Source of the DNA: Robertmurraya andreesenii
Lineage (GTDB): Bacteria; Bacillota; Bacilli; Bacillales; Cytobacillaceae
Assembly (NCBI RefSeq): GCF_030813005.1
Contig: NZ_JAUSTU010000009.1
Coordinates: 1-64,000 of the forward strand
DNA: 64,000 nucleotides
Direction of reading: 5' to 3'
A program made the position numbers and the translations under genes. Of the stretch, positions 1-7,591 are shown one piece after another; the stretch's first letter is position 1; each line of letters starts with the position of its first letter. A model generated the notes under the pieces. It was not told the DNA's origin. It ran no database searches and saw nothing but the letters and a program-made list of their open reading frames with translations.

Positions 1-173
1 TGGGTTTCTTTAGTATTGCCTTTTTTAGATGCTGGTGGGTTTAAAATTTCCAATTCCTTAGATTTTTGGGCTTGACATATTACCGCAGGACTTTTTCCCC
101 CAATTGGCTATTAAAAGGCTTTTAACAGCGTAGGTTAAACTACATTTATAACTAACAGTTTGCACTAAAATTT
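1..173 (+). other. Left edge, no recognisable gene (possible C-terminal tail of a plus-strand gene)
   Basis: One plus frame is open from the window edge to a TGA at 73-75, giving a 24-residue tail. Together with the terminator that follows at 174-226 this is compatible with the end of a gene lying to the left. The tail is too short to identify. The rest of the segment is AT-rich and shows nothing else. Confidence 0.25.
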
Positions 174-226
174 GTCATTCGTAAAGGATAATAAGAGAAT
201 TCTATTCTCGAATGACCTATTTTTTG
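174..226 (+). terminator. Probable factor-independent terminator
   Basis: GTCATTCG (174-181) pairs with CGAATGAC (209-216). An inner GAGAAT/ATTCTC stem (195-200/204-209) lies inside it, and CTATTTTTT follows. It reads in the plus direction and would end a transcript entering from the left. Confidence 0.5.
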
Positions 227-244
227 AAAGCGCTTTGCAAATGC

Positions 245-625
245 TCAATTATTATTGCTTGTTTTATTTTTTCTTACGTATTCCTTTAATTCCTCAATAA
301 CCTCCTTTTTTGTCTCTTCATTGTCCAAACCAACAAGACCATAGGTGAAGGAGGAAGGGCTCATTCGTTTTTTCCACTTTGGTTCTGCAAGCATGGAAAT
401 CATTTTCTCATTTAAGCTAAAATAAATTTCAAGGATGAGCTGTTTTTCATAAATAGGTAGATCTAACTCAGATGAAAATTTTATTCCATTCGGGCTTAAA
501 TCCAGGATCAGAGCAGATGCTTCATTGGCTGAACCATCTCTTCCATCCACTTTGACAATCTTGAAGGTTGCCTTGATTGGCTGCCCAAATATAAAACGAA
601 ATGCCTCATCTCTTCTATAATACAT
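245..625 (-). CDS. PilZ-like domain protein
   Basis: A 126-residue protein beginning MYYRRDEAFRF. The Tyr-Arg-Arg near the N-terminus and the later LILDLSPNGIKF block resemble PilZ domains, which bind cyclic di-GMP or act as degenerate adaptors. PilZ proteins use an RxxxR motif and a D/NxSxxG motif; here LSPNG fits the second, while the first is only approximate, so ligand binding is uncertain. The start at 625 was chosen because AAGGTG lies at good spacing upstream; a longer reading frame exists but would add an unlikely hydrophobic leader. The gene is divergent from ptsH. A diguanylate cyclase/phosphodiesterase-type protein is encoded at 7592-9700, so c-di-GMP signalling is plausible in this organism. 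Confidence 0.6.
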   Translation of the reverse strand: MYYRRDEAFRFIFGQPIKATFKIVKVDGRDGSANEASALILDLSPNGIKFSSELDLPIYEKQLILEIYFSLNEKMISMLAEPKWKKRMSPSSFTYGLVGLDNEETKKEVIEELKEYVRKNKTSNNN

Positions 626-752
626 GCAATCACACCTTAGCAAAAAGGAAATAGTTAACAAAATCATAACTATATTTAACAAAATATTCAATCCTCAAGA
701 AGATTTTTGTTCAAAATTTCACATATTTGGCAAGTTAATCAGAGTAATATTT

Positions 753-781
753 TTGTATTTGACCTAAGAATCTGTTATCAT
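753..781 (+). promoter_or_regulatory. Predicted sigma-A promoter of ptsHI
   Basis: TTGTAT (753-758) and TATCAT (776-781) are separated by 17 bases, which places the transcript start near 788. The leader to ptsH would then be about 167 bases and would begin almost directly with the hairpin at 790-815. Confidence 0.5.
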
Positions 782-789
782 TTTTTTGT

Positions 790-815
790 ACCCTGTATCT
801 TGTTTGATACAGGGT
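790..815 (+). promoter_or_regulatory. Perfect hairpin at the 5' end of the ptsHI leader
   Basis: ACCCTGTATC (790-799) pairs perfectly with GATACAGGGT (806-815) across a 6-base loop. No T-run follows, so it is not a terminator. Its place just after the predicted transcript start fits an mRNA-stabilising 5' hairpin or a protein-binding site. A GlcT-type antiterminator arrangement is not evident, because no overlapping terminator is present. Confidence 0.45.
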
Positions 816-954
816 TCAAAAGACTCTATTTTACACATGAATTGATAATTTTTGTTAAGAATAATGGAGGTAGGTACCCTTTTAATTGGGAAGCAAATGA
901 CAACAGGTTTTTATCACAGCAGATATTAATAATTGATAAGGGGTTTGATGTGTA

Positions 955-1221
955 ATGGTTGAAAAACAATTTAAAATCATTGCTGAAACAGGGATTCATG
1001 CCCGTCCAGCAACATTATTAGTTCAAGCAGCAAGTAAATTCGAATCTGATATTCAACTTGAATATAAAGAGAAAAAAGTGAACTTAAAATCGATTATGGG
1101 TGTTATGGCCCTTGGGGTTGGACAAGGTGCGGAAATTAAGATCATCGCTGAAGGCGGAGATGAGCAAACGGCATTGTCTAGTCTTGAAGAATTGATGAAA
1201 AAAGAAGGGTTAGCAGAATAA
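955..1221 (+). CDS. ptsH: Phosphocarrier protein HPr
   Basis: This 88-residue cytoplasmic protein passes phosphate from enzyme I to the sugar-specific EIIA domains of the phosphotransferase system. The catalytic His15 sits in GIHARPAT. The regulatory Ser46 sits in KSIMGVMALG and is the HPr kinase target; the Ser-phosphorylated form is the CcpA co-repressor in Firmicutes. The length is the family norm. The ATG at 955 follows GATAAGGGG. The stop overlaps the ptsI start by one base (TAATG), indicating translational coupling. ptsG is not in the window upstream, unlike B. subtilis. Confidence 0.97.
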   Translation: MVEKQFKIIAETGIHARPATLLVQAASKFESDIQLEYKEKKVNLKSIMGVMALGVGQGAEIKIIAEGGDEQTALSSLEELMKKEGLAE

Positions 1222-2939
1222 TGAGCTTCTTACATGGTATTGCGGCTTCAAGTGGTATTGCAATGGCCAAGGCGTATCGATTGGTTGAACCCGATTTATC
1301 CTTTGCCAAGATAACCATTGAAAATGCAGATTCTGAGGTTGAACGTTTTGAGGCAGCAGTTGCTAAGTCAAAAAGCGAATTGGAAGTCATTCGTGATCAT
1401 GCGAGAGAAAAATTAGGAGCTGATAAGGCTGCTATATTTGAAGCTCATCTACTTGTTCTTAGTGATCCAGAGCTTCTAACACCTATCAAGGATAGAGTGA
1501 AATCTGACAAGGTAAATAGTGAATTTGCGCTAAAAGAAACGGCTGATATGTTCATTTCAATGTTTGAAGCAATGGATAATGAATATATGAGAGAAAGAGC
1601 GGCAGATATTCGTGACGTGACAAAGCGTGTCCTTTCTCATTTACTTGGAGTAAAATTGAACGATCCAAGCATGATTTCTGAGGAGGTTATCGTCGTTGCG
1701 GAGGATTTGACGCCTTCTGATACAGCGCAATTAAACCGCCAGTTTGTTAAGGGCTTCACAACTGATATTGGAGGAAGAACCTCCCATTCGGCGATTATGG
1801 CCCGCTCTCTTGAAATCCCTGCTGTAGTAGGAACGAAAACGGCTACAAAGGATATTGAAAACGGCGATTTCATTATTGTCGATGGATTGAAGGGGCAGGT
1901 ACATATTAATCCGACCCAGGAGCTGCTTGAGCAGTATAAAAAGGAAAACGAAGCGTACGAAGCACAAAAGGCCGAGTGGGCGAAGCTTAAGAATGAAAAG
2001 TCTTATTCAGCGGACGGCCATCAAGTTGAATTAGTGGCCAATATTGGAACACCGAATGATCTTGCAGGTGTGAAGAGTAATGGCGGTGAAGGTGTTGGTT
2101 TGTACAGGACGGAATTCCTATACATGGGTAGGGACCAGCTTCCGACTGAGGAGGAGCAATTTGAATCCTATAAGGCCGTTTTAGAGGGACTTGAAGGTAA
2201 GCCAGTAGTGGTACGAACATTAGATATTGGTGGAGATAAGGAACTGCCATACTTGAGTTTGCCAAAGGAAATGAATCCATTCCTAGGCTACCGTGCGATT
2301 CGCCTCTGTCTTGAAAGACAGGACATCTTTAGAACACAGCTTAGGGCTCTATTACGTGCTAGCACGTATGGGAACTTGAAAATCATGTTTCCAATGATCG
2401 CAACCATTGCAGAATTTAGACAAGCAAAGGCGATCCTTGATGAGGAGAAAGAAAAGCTTCTAAAAGAAGGCGTTGCAATTTCTGAGACGATTGAAGTTGG
2501 AATAATGGTTGAAATTCCTTCTACTGCGGTGCTTGCTGATCAATTTGCGAAAGAGGTCGATTTCTTTAGCATTGGTACAAATGATTTGATTCAGTATACG
2601 CTAGCAGCAGACCGGATGAATGAAAGAGTTTCGTACCTGTACCAGCCTTATAATCCATCGATTTTACGATTAGTTAAAATGGTGATCGATGCTTCCCATA
2701 AGGAAGGAAAATGGACGGGCATGTGCGGCGAAATGGCTGGAGATGAGACCGCCATTCCGATTTTGCTCGGCCTTGGCCTTGACGAATTCTCGATGAGTGC
2801 GACTTCCATCCTTAAGGCTCGTTCATTGATTCGGAAGCTAAGTAGAGCTGATATGGAGAAAATGGCTGAGAAAGCCTTGCAAATGTCGACGACTGAAGAG
2901 GTTATCGAATTGGTGAAGGAAGCCACAAATACAAAGTAA
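1221..2939 (+). CDS. ptsI: Phosphoenolpyruvate-protein phosphotransferase (enzyme I)
   Basis: Enzyme I takes phosphate from phosphoenolpyruvate and transfers it to HPr, starting all PTS sugar uptake. The protein is 572 residues, the usual length. The N-terminal HPr-binding and phosphohistidine domain carries the active His189 in GGRTSHSAIMARS. The C-terminal PEP-binding TIM barrel contains RTLDIGGDKELPY, FFSIGTNDLIQY and the active-site Cys in GMCGEMAGD. It is co-transcribed with ptsH and followed by a terminator. No anomalies are seen. Confidence 0.97.
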   Translation: MSFLHGIAASSGIAMAKAYRLVEPDLSFAKITIENADSEVERFEAAVAKSKSELEVIRDHAREKLGADKAAIFEAHLLVLSDPELLTPIKDRVKSDKVNSEFALKETADMFISMFEAMDNEYMRERAADIRDVTKRVLSHLLGVKLNDPSMISEEVIVVAEDLTPSDTAQLNRQFVKGFTTDIGGRTSHSAIMARSLEIPAVVGTKTATKDIENGDFIIVDGLKGQVHINPTQELLEQYKKENEAYEAQKAEWAKLKNEKSYSADGHQVELVANIGTPNDLAGVKSNGGEGVGLYRTEFLYMGRDQLPTEEEQFESYKAVLEGLEGKPVVVRTLDIGGDKELPYLSLPKEMNPFLGYRAIRLCLERQDIFRTQLRALLRASTYGNLKIMFPMIATIAEFRQAKAILDEEKEKLLKEGVAISETIEVGIMVEIPSTAVLADQFAKEVDFFSIGTNDLIQYTLAADRMNERVSYLYQPYNPSILRLVKMVIDASHKEGKWTGMCGEMAGDETAIPILLGLGLDEFSMSATSILKARSLIRKLSRADMEKMAEKALQMSTTEEVIELVKEATNTK

Positions 2940-2945
2940 CAAAAG

Positions 2946-2973
2946 GATCAAGCCTCCGGGTTTGATCTTTTTT
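2946..2973 (+). terminator. Terminator of ptsHI
   Basis: GATCAAGCC pairs with GGTTTGATC (one G-T pair) and is followed by six T residues. Confidence 0.8.
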
Positions 2974-3032
2974 GTGATCTGTATTTAAAAGAAATGATAG
3001 AATGAATTTAGAATAACAGAAGGGGGCTCTAC

Positions 3033-3911
3033 ATGTTGACGAAGGAAAATACAGTAATTGGGTTTATTGGTACAGGAGTAATGGGGAAAAGCATGGCGAC
3101 TAATCTAATGGATGCTGGATACCCTGTGGTGGTTTATTCTCGCACAAAGGAAAAGGCGCAGAGCTTACTTGATAAAGGGGCAAAATGGGCTGATTCTCCG
3201 AAAACAGTGGCGGAGGAAGCAAATGTGATCATCACCATTGTCGGCTATCCATCCGATGTTAAAGAAGTCTATTTGGGGGAAAATGGCTTAATTCCAAATG
3301 GAAGAGAGCATACATATTTGATTGATATGACGACCTCAACTCCTAGCCTAGCGAAAGAAATCTATGAAGCAGCAAAAGAAAAAGGAAAGCATGCATTAGA
3401 CGCGCCAGTATCAGGTGGAGATATTGGGGCAAGGGAAGCAAAGCTCTCTATCATGGTTGGAGGGGACGAGGAGGACTTCACAAAGGTTCTGCCAATTTTT
3501 CAAGTGTTAGGGACAAATATTGTTTATCAGGGAAAGGCAGGAGCTGGGCAGCACACAAAAATGTGCAATCAAATCGTTATTGCTTCTAACATGATTGGTG
3601 TGAGCGAAGCGATGGCCTATGCAAAAAAATCTGGTTTAGATCCGGAAACTGTTCTAAAAAGTATTTCCTCTGGAGCAGCAGGAAGCTGGTCGTTATCAAA
3701 CTTAGCTCCTAGAATGATTCAAGGTAATTTTGAACCAGGTTTTTATATTAAGCATTTCATTAAAGATATGACGATTGCCCTTGAAGAAGCAGAGCAGATG
3801 GGAATGGAAGCACCGGGCTTAGCATTGGCCCTCTCCCTCTATAAGCAGTTGGCCGAAAGAGGAGAAGAAAACAGCGGGACACAGGCCCTTTTTAAATACT
3901 GGGAAAATTAA
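3033..3911 (+). CDS. ykwC: NAD-dependent beta-hydroxyacid dehydrogenase, YkwC type
   Basis: A 292-residue member of the 3-hydroxyisobutyrate/6-phosphogluconate dehydrogenase family, which oxidises beta-hydroxyacids with NAD(P). The N-terminal Rossmann motif is GFIGTGVMGKSMA. The substrate-binding signature DAPVSGGDIGAR and the catalytic Lys in GAGQHTKMCNQ are intact. The physiological substrate is not evident from sequence or neighbours. An AGAAGGGGG ribosome site precedes the ATG. It is probably monocistronic and converges with patA at a shared hairpin. Confidence 0.85.
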   Translation: MLTKENTVIGFIGTGVMGKSMATNLMDAGYPVVVYSRTKEKAQSLLDKGAKWADSPKTVAEEANVIITIVGYPSDVKEVYLGENGLIPNGREHTYLIDMTTSTPSLAKEIYEAAKEKGKHALDAPVSGGDIGAREAKLSIMVGGDEEDFTKVLPIFQVLGTNIVYQGKAGAGQHTKMCNQIVIASNMIGVSEAMAYAKKSGLDPETVLKSISSGAAGSWSLSNLAPRMIQGNFEPGFYIKHFIKDMTIALEEAEQMGMEAPGLALALSLYKQLAERGEENSGTQALFKYWEN

Positions 3912-3925
3912 ACGGAGCACATATA

Positions 3926-3955
3926 GAAACGAGAGCATAATTAGGCTCTCGTTTC
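3926..3955. terminator. Bidirectional hairpin between ykwC and patA
   Basis: GAAACGAGAGC pairs with GCTCTCGTTTC around a short loop that holds the patA stop codon. The T-runs are weak. The position fits convergent termination. Confidence 0.55.
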
Positions 3956-5098
3956 TTCTGCAAAAAATTTCTCTATTCGATCTAATGCTTCCTTCAAGGT
4001 ATCCATGGAATAAGCATAGGACAAGCGGAAATAGCCTTCCCCATAGCTGGAAAAAGCGCTACCCGGTACCACCGCCACTCTGGCTTTTTCAACTAATGCT
4101 AGAGCAAAGTCAAAGGAATTAGGATAACGGTCAGGAAGCTTCACAAAGAAATAAAAGGCTCCATCTGGGTTGACAACTTTTAAACCTATTTTCGTAAGCC
4201 GTTCATAGACATAATCTCTTCGGGTCAGATACTCATTTTTCATAGTGAGTGCGTCATTTTTTCCATTTGTTAAGGCCTCTAGAGCAGCATACTGGGATAT
4301 GGAGGTGGCACAAGAAACATTATACTGGTGCACTTTCAGAATATGCTGGGCCAAATAGGCTGGAGCGAAAATAAAACCGATTCTCCATCCTGTCATTGAG
4401 TGAGATTTTGAAAGCCCATTTATAACGATTGTCTTATCTTTAAGAATCGTACCAATTGAAAAATGCTCCGCATTATAGACAAGCTCACTATAAATTTCAT
4501 CTGCTAGAATAAAAATGTCTTTGTCCTTGAGCAAGTTTGCAATGTCAGTGATTTCCTTCTTTGTTAAGCTTACCCCTGTAGGATTGGACGGATAGGGCAA
4601 GACGATACAACGTGTCTTATTTGTTATGTATTTTTCAATAATGTCAGCTGTCAAGCGGAATTGATTAGCGGTCGTGTTCGCGTGAACCGGCTTTGCCCCA
4701 CATAAGCGAATAATAGGCTCATAGCCAGGATAGACAGGCCCTGGCAGAATGACCTCTGTACCCTCTTCCAAAATCGTTCGAAAAGTGATATCGATGGCTT
4801 CACTCGCTCCAACGGTTGTGATGATCTCCGTTTCTGCATCGTACTCAAGGTCATATTTCTCCTTCACAAATTGGGCCGCAGCTTCCCTAAGCTCGAAAAT
4901 CCCCGCATTATGAGTATAAGAAGTGAAATTTTCATCGATGGCTTTTTTACCAGCGATTTTGACATGCTCTGGAGTTGGAAAATCTGGCTGGCCAATCGTC
5001 AAAGAAATTAAATCCTTTGTCCCTGCAACAAGATTGAAAAATTTTCGAATTCCTGATATCTCGATGTTTTTTACATTGTGATTAATTAGATGCTCCAT
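3941..5098 (-). CDS. patA: PLP-dependent aminotransferase PatA (N-acetyl-LL-diaminopimelate aminotransferase)
   Basis: A class I/II aminotransferase of 385 residues. In Bacillus, PatA is assigned to the acetylase branch of diaminopimelate synthesis, converting N-acetyl-2-amino-6-oxopimelate to N-acetyl-LL-DAP. dapH and dapL, the flanking steps of that branch, lie 10 kb away, which supports this role. Visible motifs are YPSNPTG, the LADEIYSELVY loop, the Schiff-base Lys in GLSKSHSMTGWRIGF, and the late FRLSYA arginine. The start at 5098 is preceded by GGGAGGGG at suitable spacing; a much longer open frame upstream lacks a credible start. It is divergent from the stress-protein gene. Confidence 0.85.
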   Translation of the reverse strand: MEHLINHNVKNIEISGIRKFFNLVAGTKDLISLTIGQPDFPTPEHVKIAGKKAIDENFTSYTHNAGIFELREAAAQFVKEKYDLEYDAETEIITTVGASEAIDITFRTILEEGTEVILPGPVYPGYEPIIRLCGAKPVHANTTANQFRLTADIIEKYITNKTRCIVLPYPSNPTGVSLTKKEITDIANLLKDKDIFILADEIYSELVYNAEHFSIGTILKDKTIVINGLSKSHSMTGWRIGFIFAPAYLAQHILKVHQYNVSCATSISQYAALEALTNGKNDALTMKNEYLTRRDYVYERLTKIGLKVVNPDGAFYFFVKLPDRYPNSFDFALALVEKARVAVVPGSAFSSYGEGYFRLSYAYSMDTLKEALDRIEKFFAEETRA

Positions 5099-5257
5099 CT
5101 TGTTCCCCTCCCGGAGTAGAACCATTGTAGTAAAGTGTATTCTATAATGATACATCGAATGGGAAGGGAAGCAAAATGGGAAATTTGATGAAACATGAGG
5201 AAAATGCTTGTAAAAGTTCAGAAAAAAAGTTACCTTGACGTAAAGGAGTGAAAAATA

Positions 5258-5689
5258 ATGAAAAAAACTTTGCTTGTGCCATTTGATGGATCGGAATCCT
5301 CTAAACAAGCGGTTACTTTTGCATTATCTCTCGCAAAGGAAGAGGATCGCATGATTTTAATAAATGTACAAAAGCCTCAGTATGAGGGGCTTGAAATGTT
5401 TGGAAATGTTTCGAGAGAAAAGCTAGATTCCTACTATCTAGAAGAGGGAAAAAAGGTTTTAGATGCTGCCAAGGATTGTTTGAAAGACGCTCAAATTGAA
5501 TTGGAGGAGATTGTGAGAATCGGGTTACCTGCTATTGAAATTACAAAGGTGGCCAAGGATTTTTCTGTCCATTCAATATACATGGGCTCAAAAGGAATGA
5601 GTCCAGTTGTGAATAATGCACTTGGAAGTGTTACATACAGCGTGATCCATTTGGCGACATGTCCTGTGACGATTGTTCCATATAATTAA
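5258..5689 (+). CDS. Universal stress protein (UspA family)
   Basis: A 143-residue single-domain Usp. It starts with the typical LLVPFDGSESSKQAV strand-loop-helix and ends with the nucleotide-binding GSKGMSPVVNNALGSVTYSVIHLATCPVTIVP block, matching the G-2x-G-9x-G(S/T) pattern of ATP-binding Usp proteins. The biochemical role is poorly defined in the family and is usually linked to stress or energy limitation. AAAGGAG lies before the ATG. It is monocistronic and divergent from patA, and is followed at 5762 by copy 1 of the dispersed repeat. Confidence 0.85.
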   Translation: MKKTLLVPFDGSESSKQAVTFALSLAKEEDRMILINVQKPQYEGLEMFGNVSREKLDSYYLEEGKKVLDAAKDCLKDAQIELEEIVRIGLPAIEITKVAKDFSVHSIYMGSKGMSPVVNNALGSVTYSVIHLATCPVTIVPYN

Positions 5690-5761
5690 AAGAGATTTTT
5701 TGCCGAAATGTTAAAAATTTGCCATCAGGAAGATGGTTGATTCATGGTATATTTATTTCAA

Positions 5762-5862
5762 AGCGTTTTTAATGTACAGTGTTGATATTAGCCTTATACG
5801 TGTACGTGAACGGGTTTTATTCGGTACGAATAACGTAGAGAACGTACACGTATAAGGCGATA
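5762..5862 (+). repeat. Covarying palindromic repeat, copy 1
   Basis: A perfect 17-bp outer stem, 5791-5807 with 5842-5858 (GCCTTATACGTGTACGT and its complement), encloses a 34-base core: GAACGGGTTTT, an inner hairpin ATTCG-GTA-CGAAT (5819-5831), then AACGTAGAGA. The left flank AATGTACAGTGTTGATATTA (5771-5790) closely matches that of copy 3. It lies between the usp gene and cheV. Related copies are at 11596-11712 (same orientation) and 61940-62071 (inverted). Confidence 0.85.
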
Positions 5863-5908
5863 AGTAGATCAATAAAAGTGATTTATGATCAGGAAGGACG
5901 AAGCGGGA

Positions 5909-6814
5909 ATGGAGTCTAGTAAAGGGATTTTATTAGAAAGTGGAACAAATGAATTAGAGATTGTGGAATTTAGCATTGGAAACAATAAGTTTGGAATTAA
6001 TGTTATTAAGGTGAAGGAAATCATTAATCCTGTACCGATCACACAAATTCCACATGCCCATCCTAATGTGGAGGGAATTATTGAGCTTCGGGGTGAAGTT
6101 CTGCCGGTTGTGGACGTTGCTGCGGCCCTTGGTTTTACGAAATCAGATAATCCAGCTCAAGACAAATTTATTGTTGCTGAATTTAACAAACAAAAGGTTG
6201 TCTTTCATGTTCAAACGGTTACACAAATTCATCGTATTTCTTGGAATGAGATTGAAAAGCCGTCTGAAATGTATCAAGGTGCAGACAGTCAGGTAATCGG
6301 AGTTATCAAGCTGCATGGAGAAATGATTCTGCTCCTAGACTTTGAAAAAATTGTCGTCGAAATTAATCCCGAATCAGGCATTAATATTCAACAGGTCAAG
6401 AAGCTAGGGGAGCGTGGACGCTCGACAAAGAGATTAGTAGTGGCAGAAGATTCTCCACTTCTAAGGAAGCTACTTCATGATACATTGGCTGAAGCAGGCT
6501 TTCATCAGGTGGAATTCTTTGAAAATGGTCGGGATGCTTTGAATTATCTCGAGAATTTGGCCAATTCAGGCAAGGATGTTACTGAAATGGTTCAGCTCGT
6601 GATCACCGACATTGAAATGCCGCAAATGGATGGCCATCATTTAACAAAGCGAATTAAGGAGCATAAGGAGCTTACAAAGCTTCCTGTTATTATCTTCTCC
6701 TCGTTAATTACGGATGACCTAAGACATAAGGGGCAAATGGTAGGGGCCAATGCCCAGGTGAGTAAGCCAGAAATTGCTGAATTAGTCTTGCTTATAGATG
6801 AATATGCACTATAA
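5909..6814 (+). CDS. cheV: Chemotaxis coupling/adaptation protein CheV
   Basis: CheV has an N-terminal CheW-like domain (about residues 10-160) that couples receptors to CheA, and a C-terminal response-regulator receiver domain (about 175-300) that is phosphorylated by CheA for adaptation. The receiver shows acidic AEDSP near its start, the phospho-acceptor Asp in LVITDIEMPQMDGHH, and a late Lys in VSKPE. The length is 301 residues, matching B. subtilis CheV. The start at 5909 was chosen because MESSKGILLESGTNELEIVEF aligns with the family N-terminus and AGGAAGG (5891-5897) lies upstream, with a rather long spacer. Copy 1 of the palindromic repeat lies directly upstream and may be in its leader. 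Confidence 0.92.
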   Translation: MESSKGILLESGTNELEIVEFSIGNNKFGINVIKVKEIINPVPITQIPHAHPNVEGIIELRGEVLPVVDVAAALGFTKSDNPAQDKFIVAEFNKQKVVFHVQTVTQIHRISWNEIEKPSEMYQGADSQVIGVIKLHGEMILLLDFEKIVVEINPESGINIQQVKKLGERGRSTKRLVVAEDSPLLRKLLHDTLAEAGFHQVEFFENGRDALNYLENLANSGKDVTEMVQLVITDIEMPQMDGHHLTKRIKEHKELTKLPVIIFSSLITDDLRHKGQMVGANAQVSKPEIAELVLLIDEYAL

Positions 6815-6818
6815 AGAA

Positions 6819-6857
6819 CAAAAGAAGCTGATAGAATTCAGCTTCTTTTGCTTTTTT
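6819..6857 (+). terminator. Terminator of cheV
   Basis: CAAAAGAAGCTGA (6819-6831) pairs perfectly with 6838-6850 and CTTTTTT follows. In the opposite sense it also lies just beyond the ykyB stop. Confidence 0.85.
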
Positions 6858-6858
6858 A

Positions 6859-7323
6859 TCAATAATAATTTTCCCCGAGCCTTTTAAAAACGGGTTTCTC
6901 GTATCGCCTTTTTTTCGGAGGATTCATCTCTTCTTCTTTTAAACCTGTATAAGAAGTTAGTAATTTCTTCGCTTCACTCAAGGAAAGATAGGCTTTTGGA
7001 TTTCTAACATTTTCTTGCAGTTTGCCTAAATGAGGTAATTGGGTAAAGTCGCTTTTTGATGGTGGCAAATGAAAAGAATATTTTCCGCATACCACTAATA
7101 CATCCGATTGCTGTTGACTTAATTTGGGGTTGTTTGAAAAATGAAGTCCTACTTTTTTTGCTTTCCCTTCTCTTAATAATTTTTGTAAGGCATCATGCTT
7201 TAATCTATAGAGAAATTTTGGATTAGGAGCCGTTTTTGCATGACGATTTACAATGAAGATTGCTTGTGAGAGGTTATCAATGGTTAGGTTAAGTGGGGGA
7301 GATTGCCTCTTATCTCGATTCAA
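6859..7323 (-). CDS. ykyB: YkyB (Kre) family protein
   Basis: A 154-residue conserved Bacillus protein, recognised by the FIVNRHAKTAPNPKFLYRLK block and the C-terminal KPVFKRLGENYY. In B. subtilis the homologue (Kre) lowers comK mRNA stability and so modulates competence; whether that role holds here is inference. The start is a TTG at 7323, set by AAAGGAG eight bases upstream; a TTG six codons earlier lacks a ribosome site. Its position next to cheV matches B. subtilis. Confidence 0.85.
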   Translation of the reverse strand: MNRDKRQSPPLNLTIDNLSQAIFIVNRHAKTAPNPKFLYRLKHDALQKLLREGKAKKVGLHFSNNPKLSQQQSDVLVVCGKYSFHLPPSKSDFTQLPHLGKLQENVRNPKAYLSLSEAKKLLTSYTGLKEEEMNPPKKRRYEKPVFKRLGENYY

Positions 7324-7454
7324 CGTTTTAACTCCTTTCAATTCATGGATACATTCCTATTATACCCTCTTCTCAACAGAAAAGGAAAGAGGAGAAGGGA
7401 TAAGATTATTCGGATCTATGTTGGGATATAAGATTTGAAGGAATACTAGGTTTT

Positions 7455-7484
7455 TTGCAGTTTCGAAAATAATCATGTTATAAT
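7455..7484 (+). promoter_or_regulatory. Predicted sigma-A promoter for the GGDEF-EAL gene
   Basis: TTGCAG (7455-7460), an 18-base spacer and a perfect TATAAT (7479-7484). The transcript would start near 7491, giving a leader of about 100 bases. Confidence 0.65.
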
Positions 7485-7591
7485 GCTATTACAATTATTG
7501 ATATATTTCGAAAATAGAAAGGGAATCGCGGAAAAGTTGTCGAATAAAGGGGATATTGAACGACCTTTTTAAGTGGAATGAGGTTGATAAG

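Noticed and set aside
225..238. cre-like TGAAAGCGCTTTGC
   Set aside because: It matches the CcpA consensus only in part, lies after the PilZ-like gene and not before any gene in the window, and directly abuts the T-run of a terminator.
1178..2926. Several minus-strand open frames across ptsH-ptsI
   Set aside because: They are fully inside strongly conserved plus-strand genes, have no ribosome sites and encode no recognisable product.
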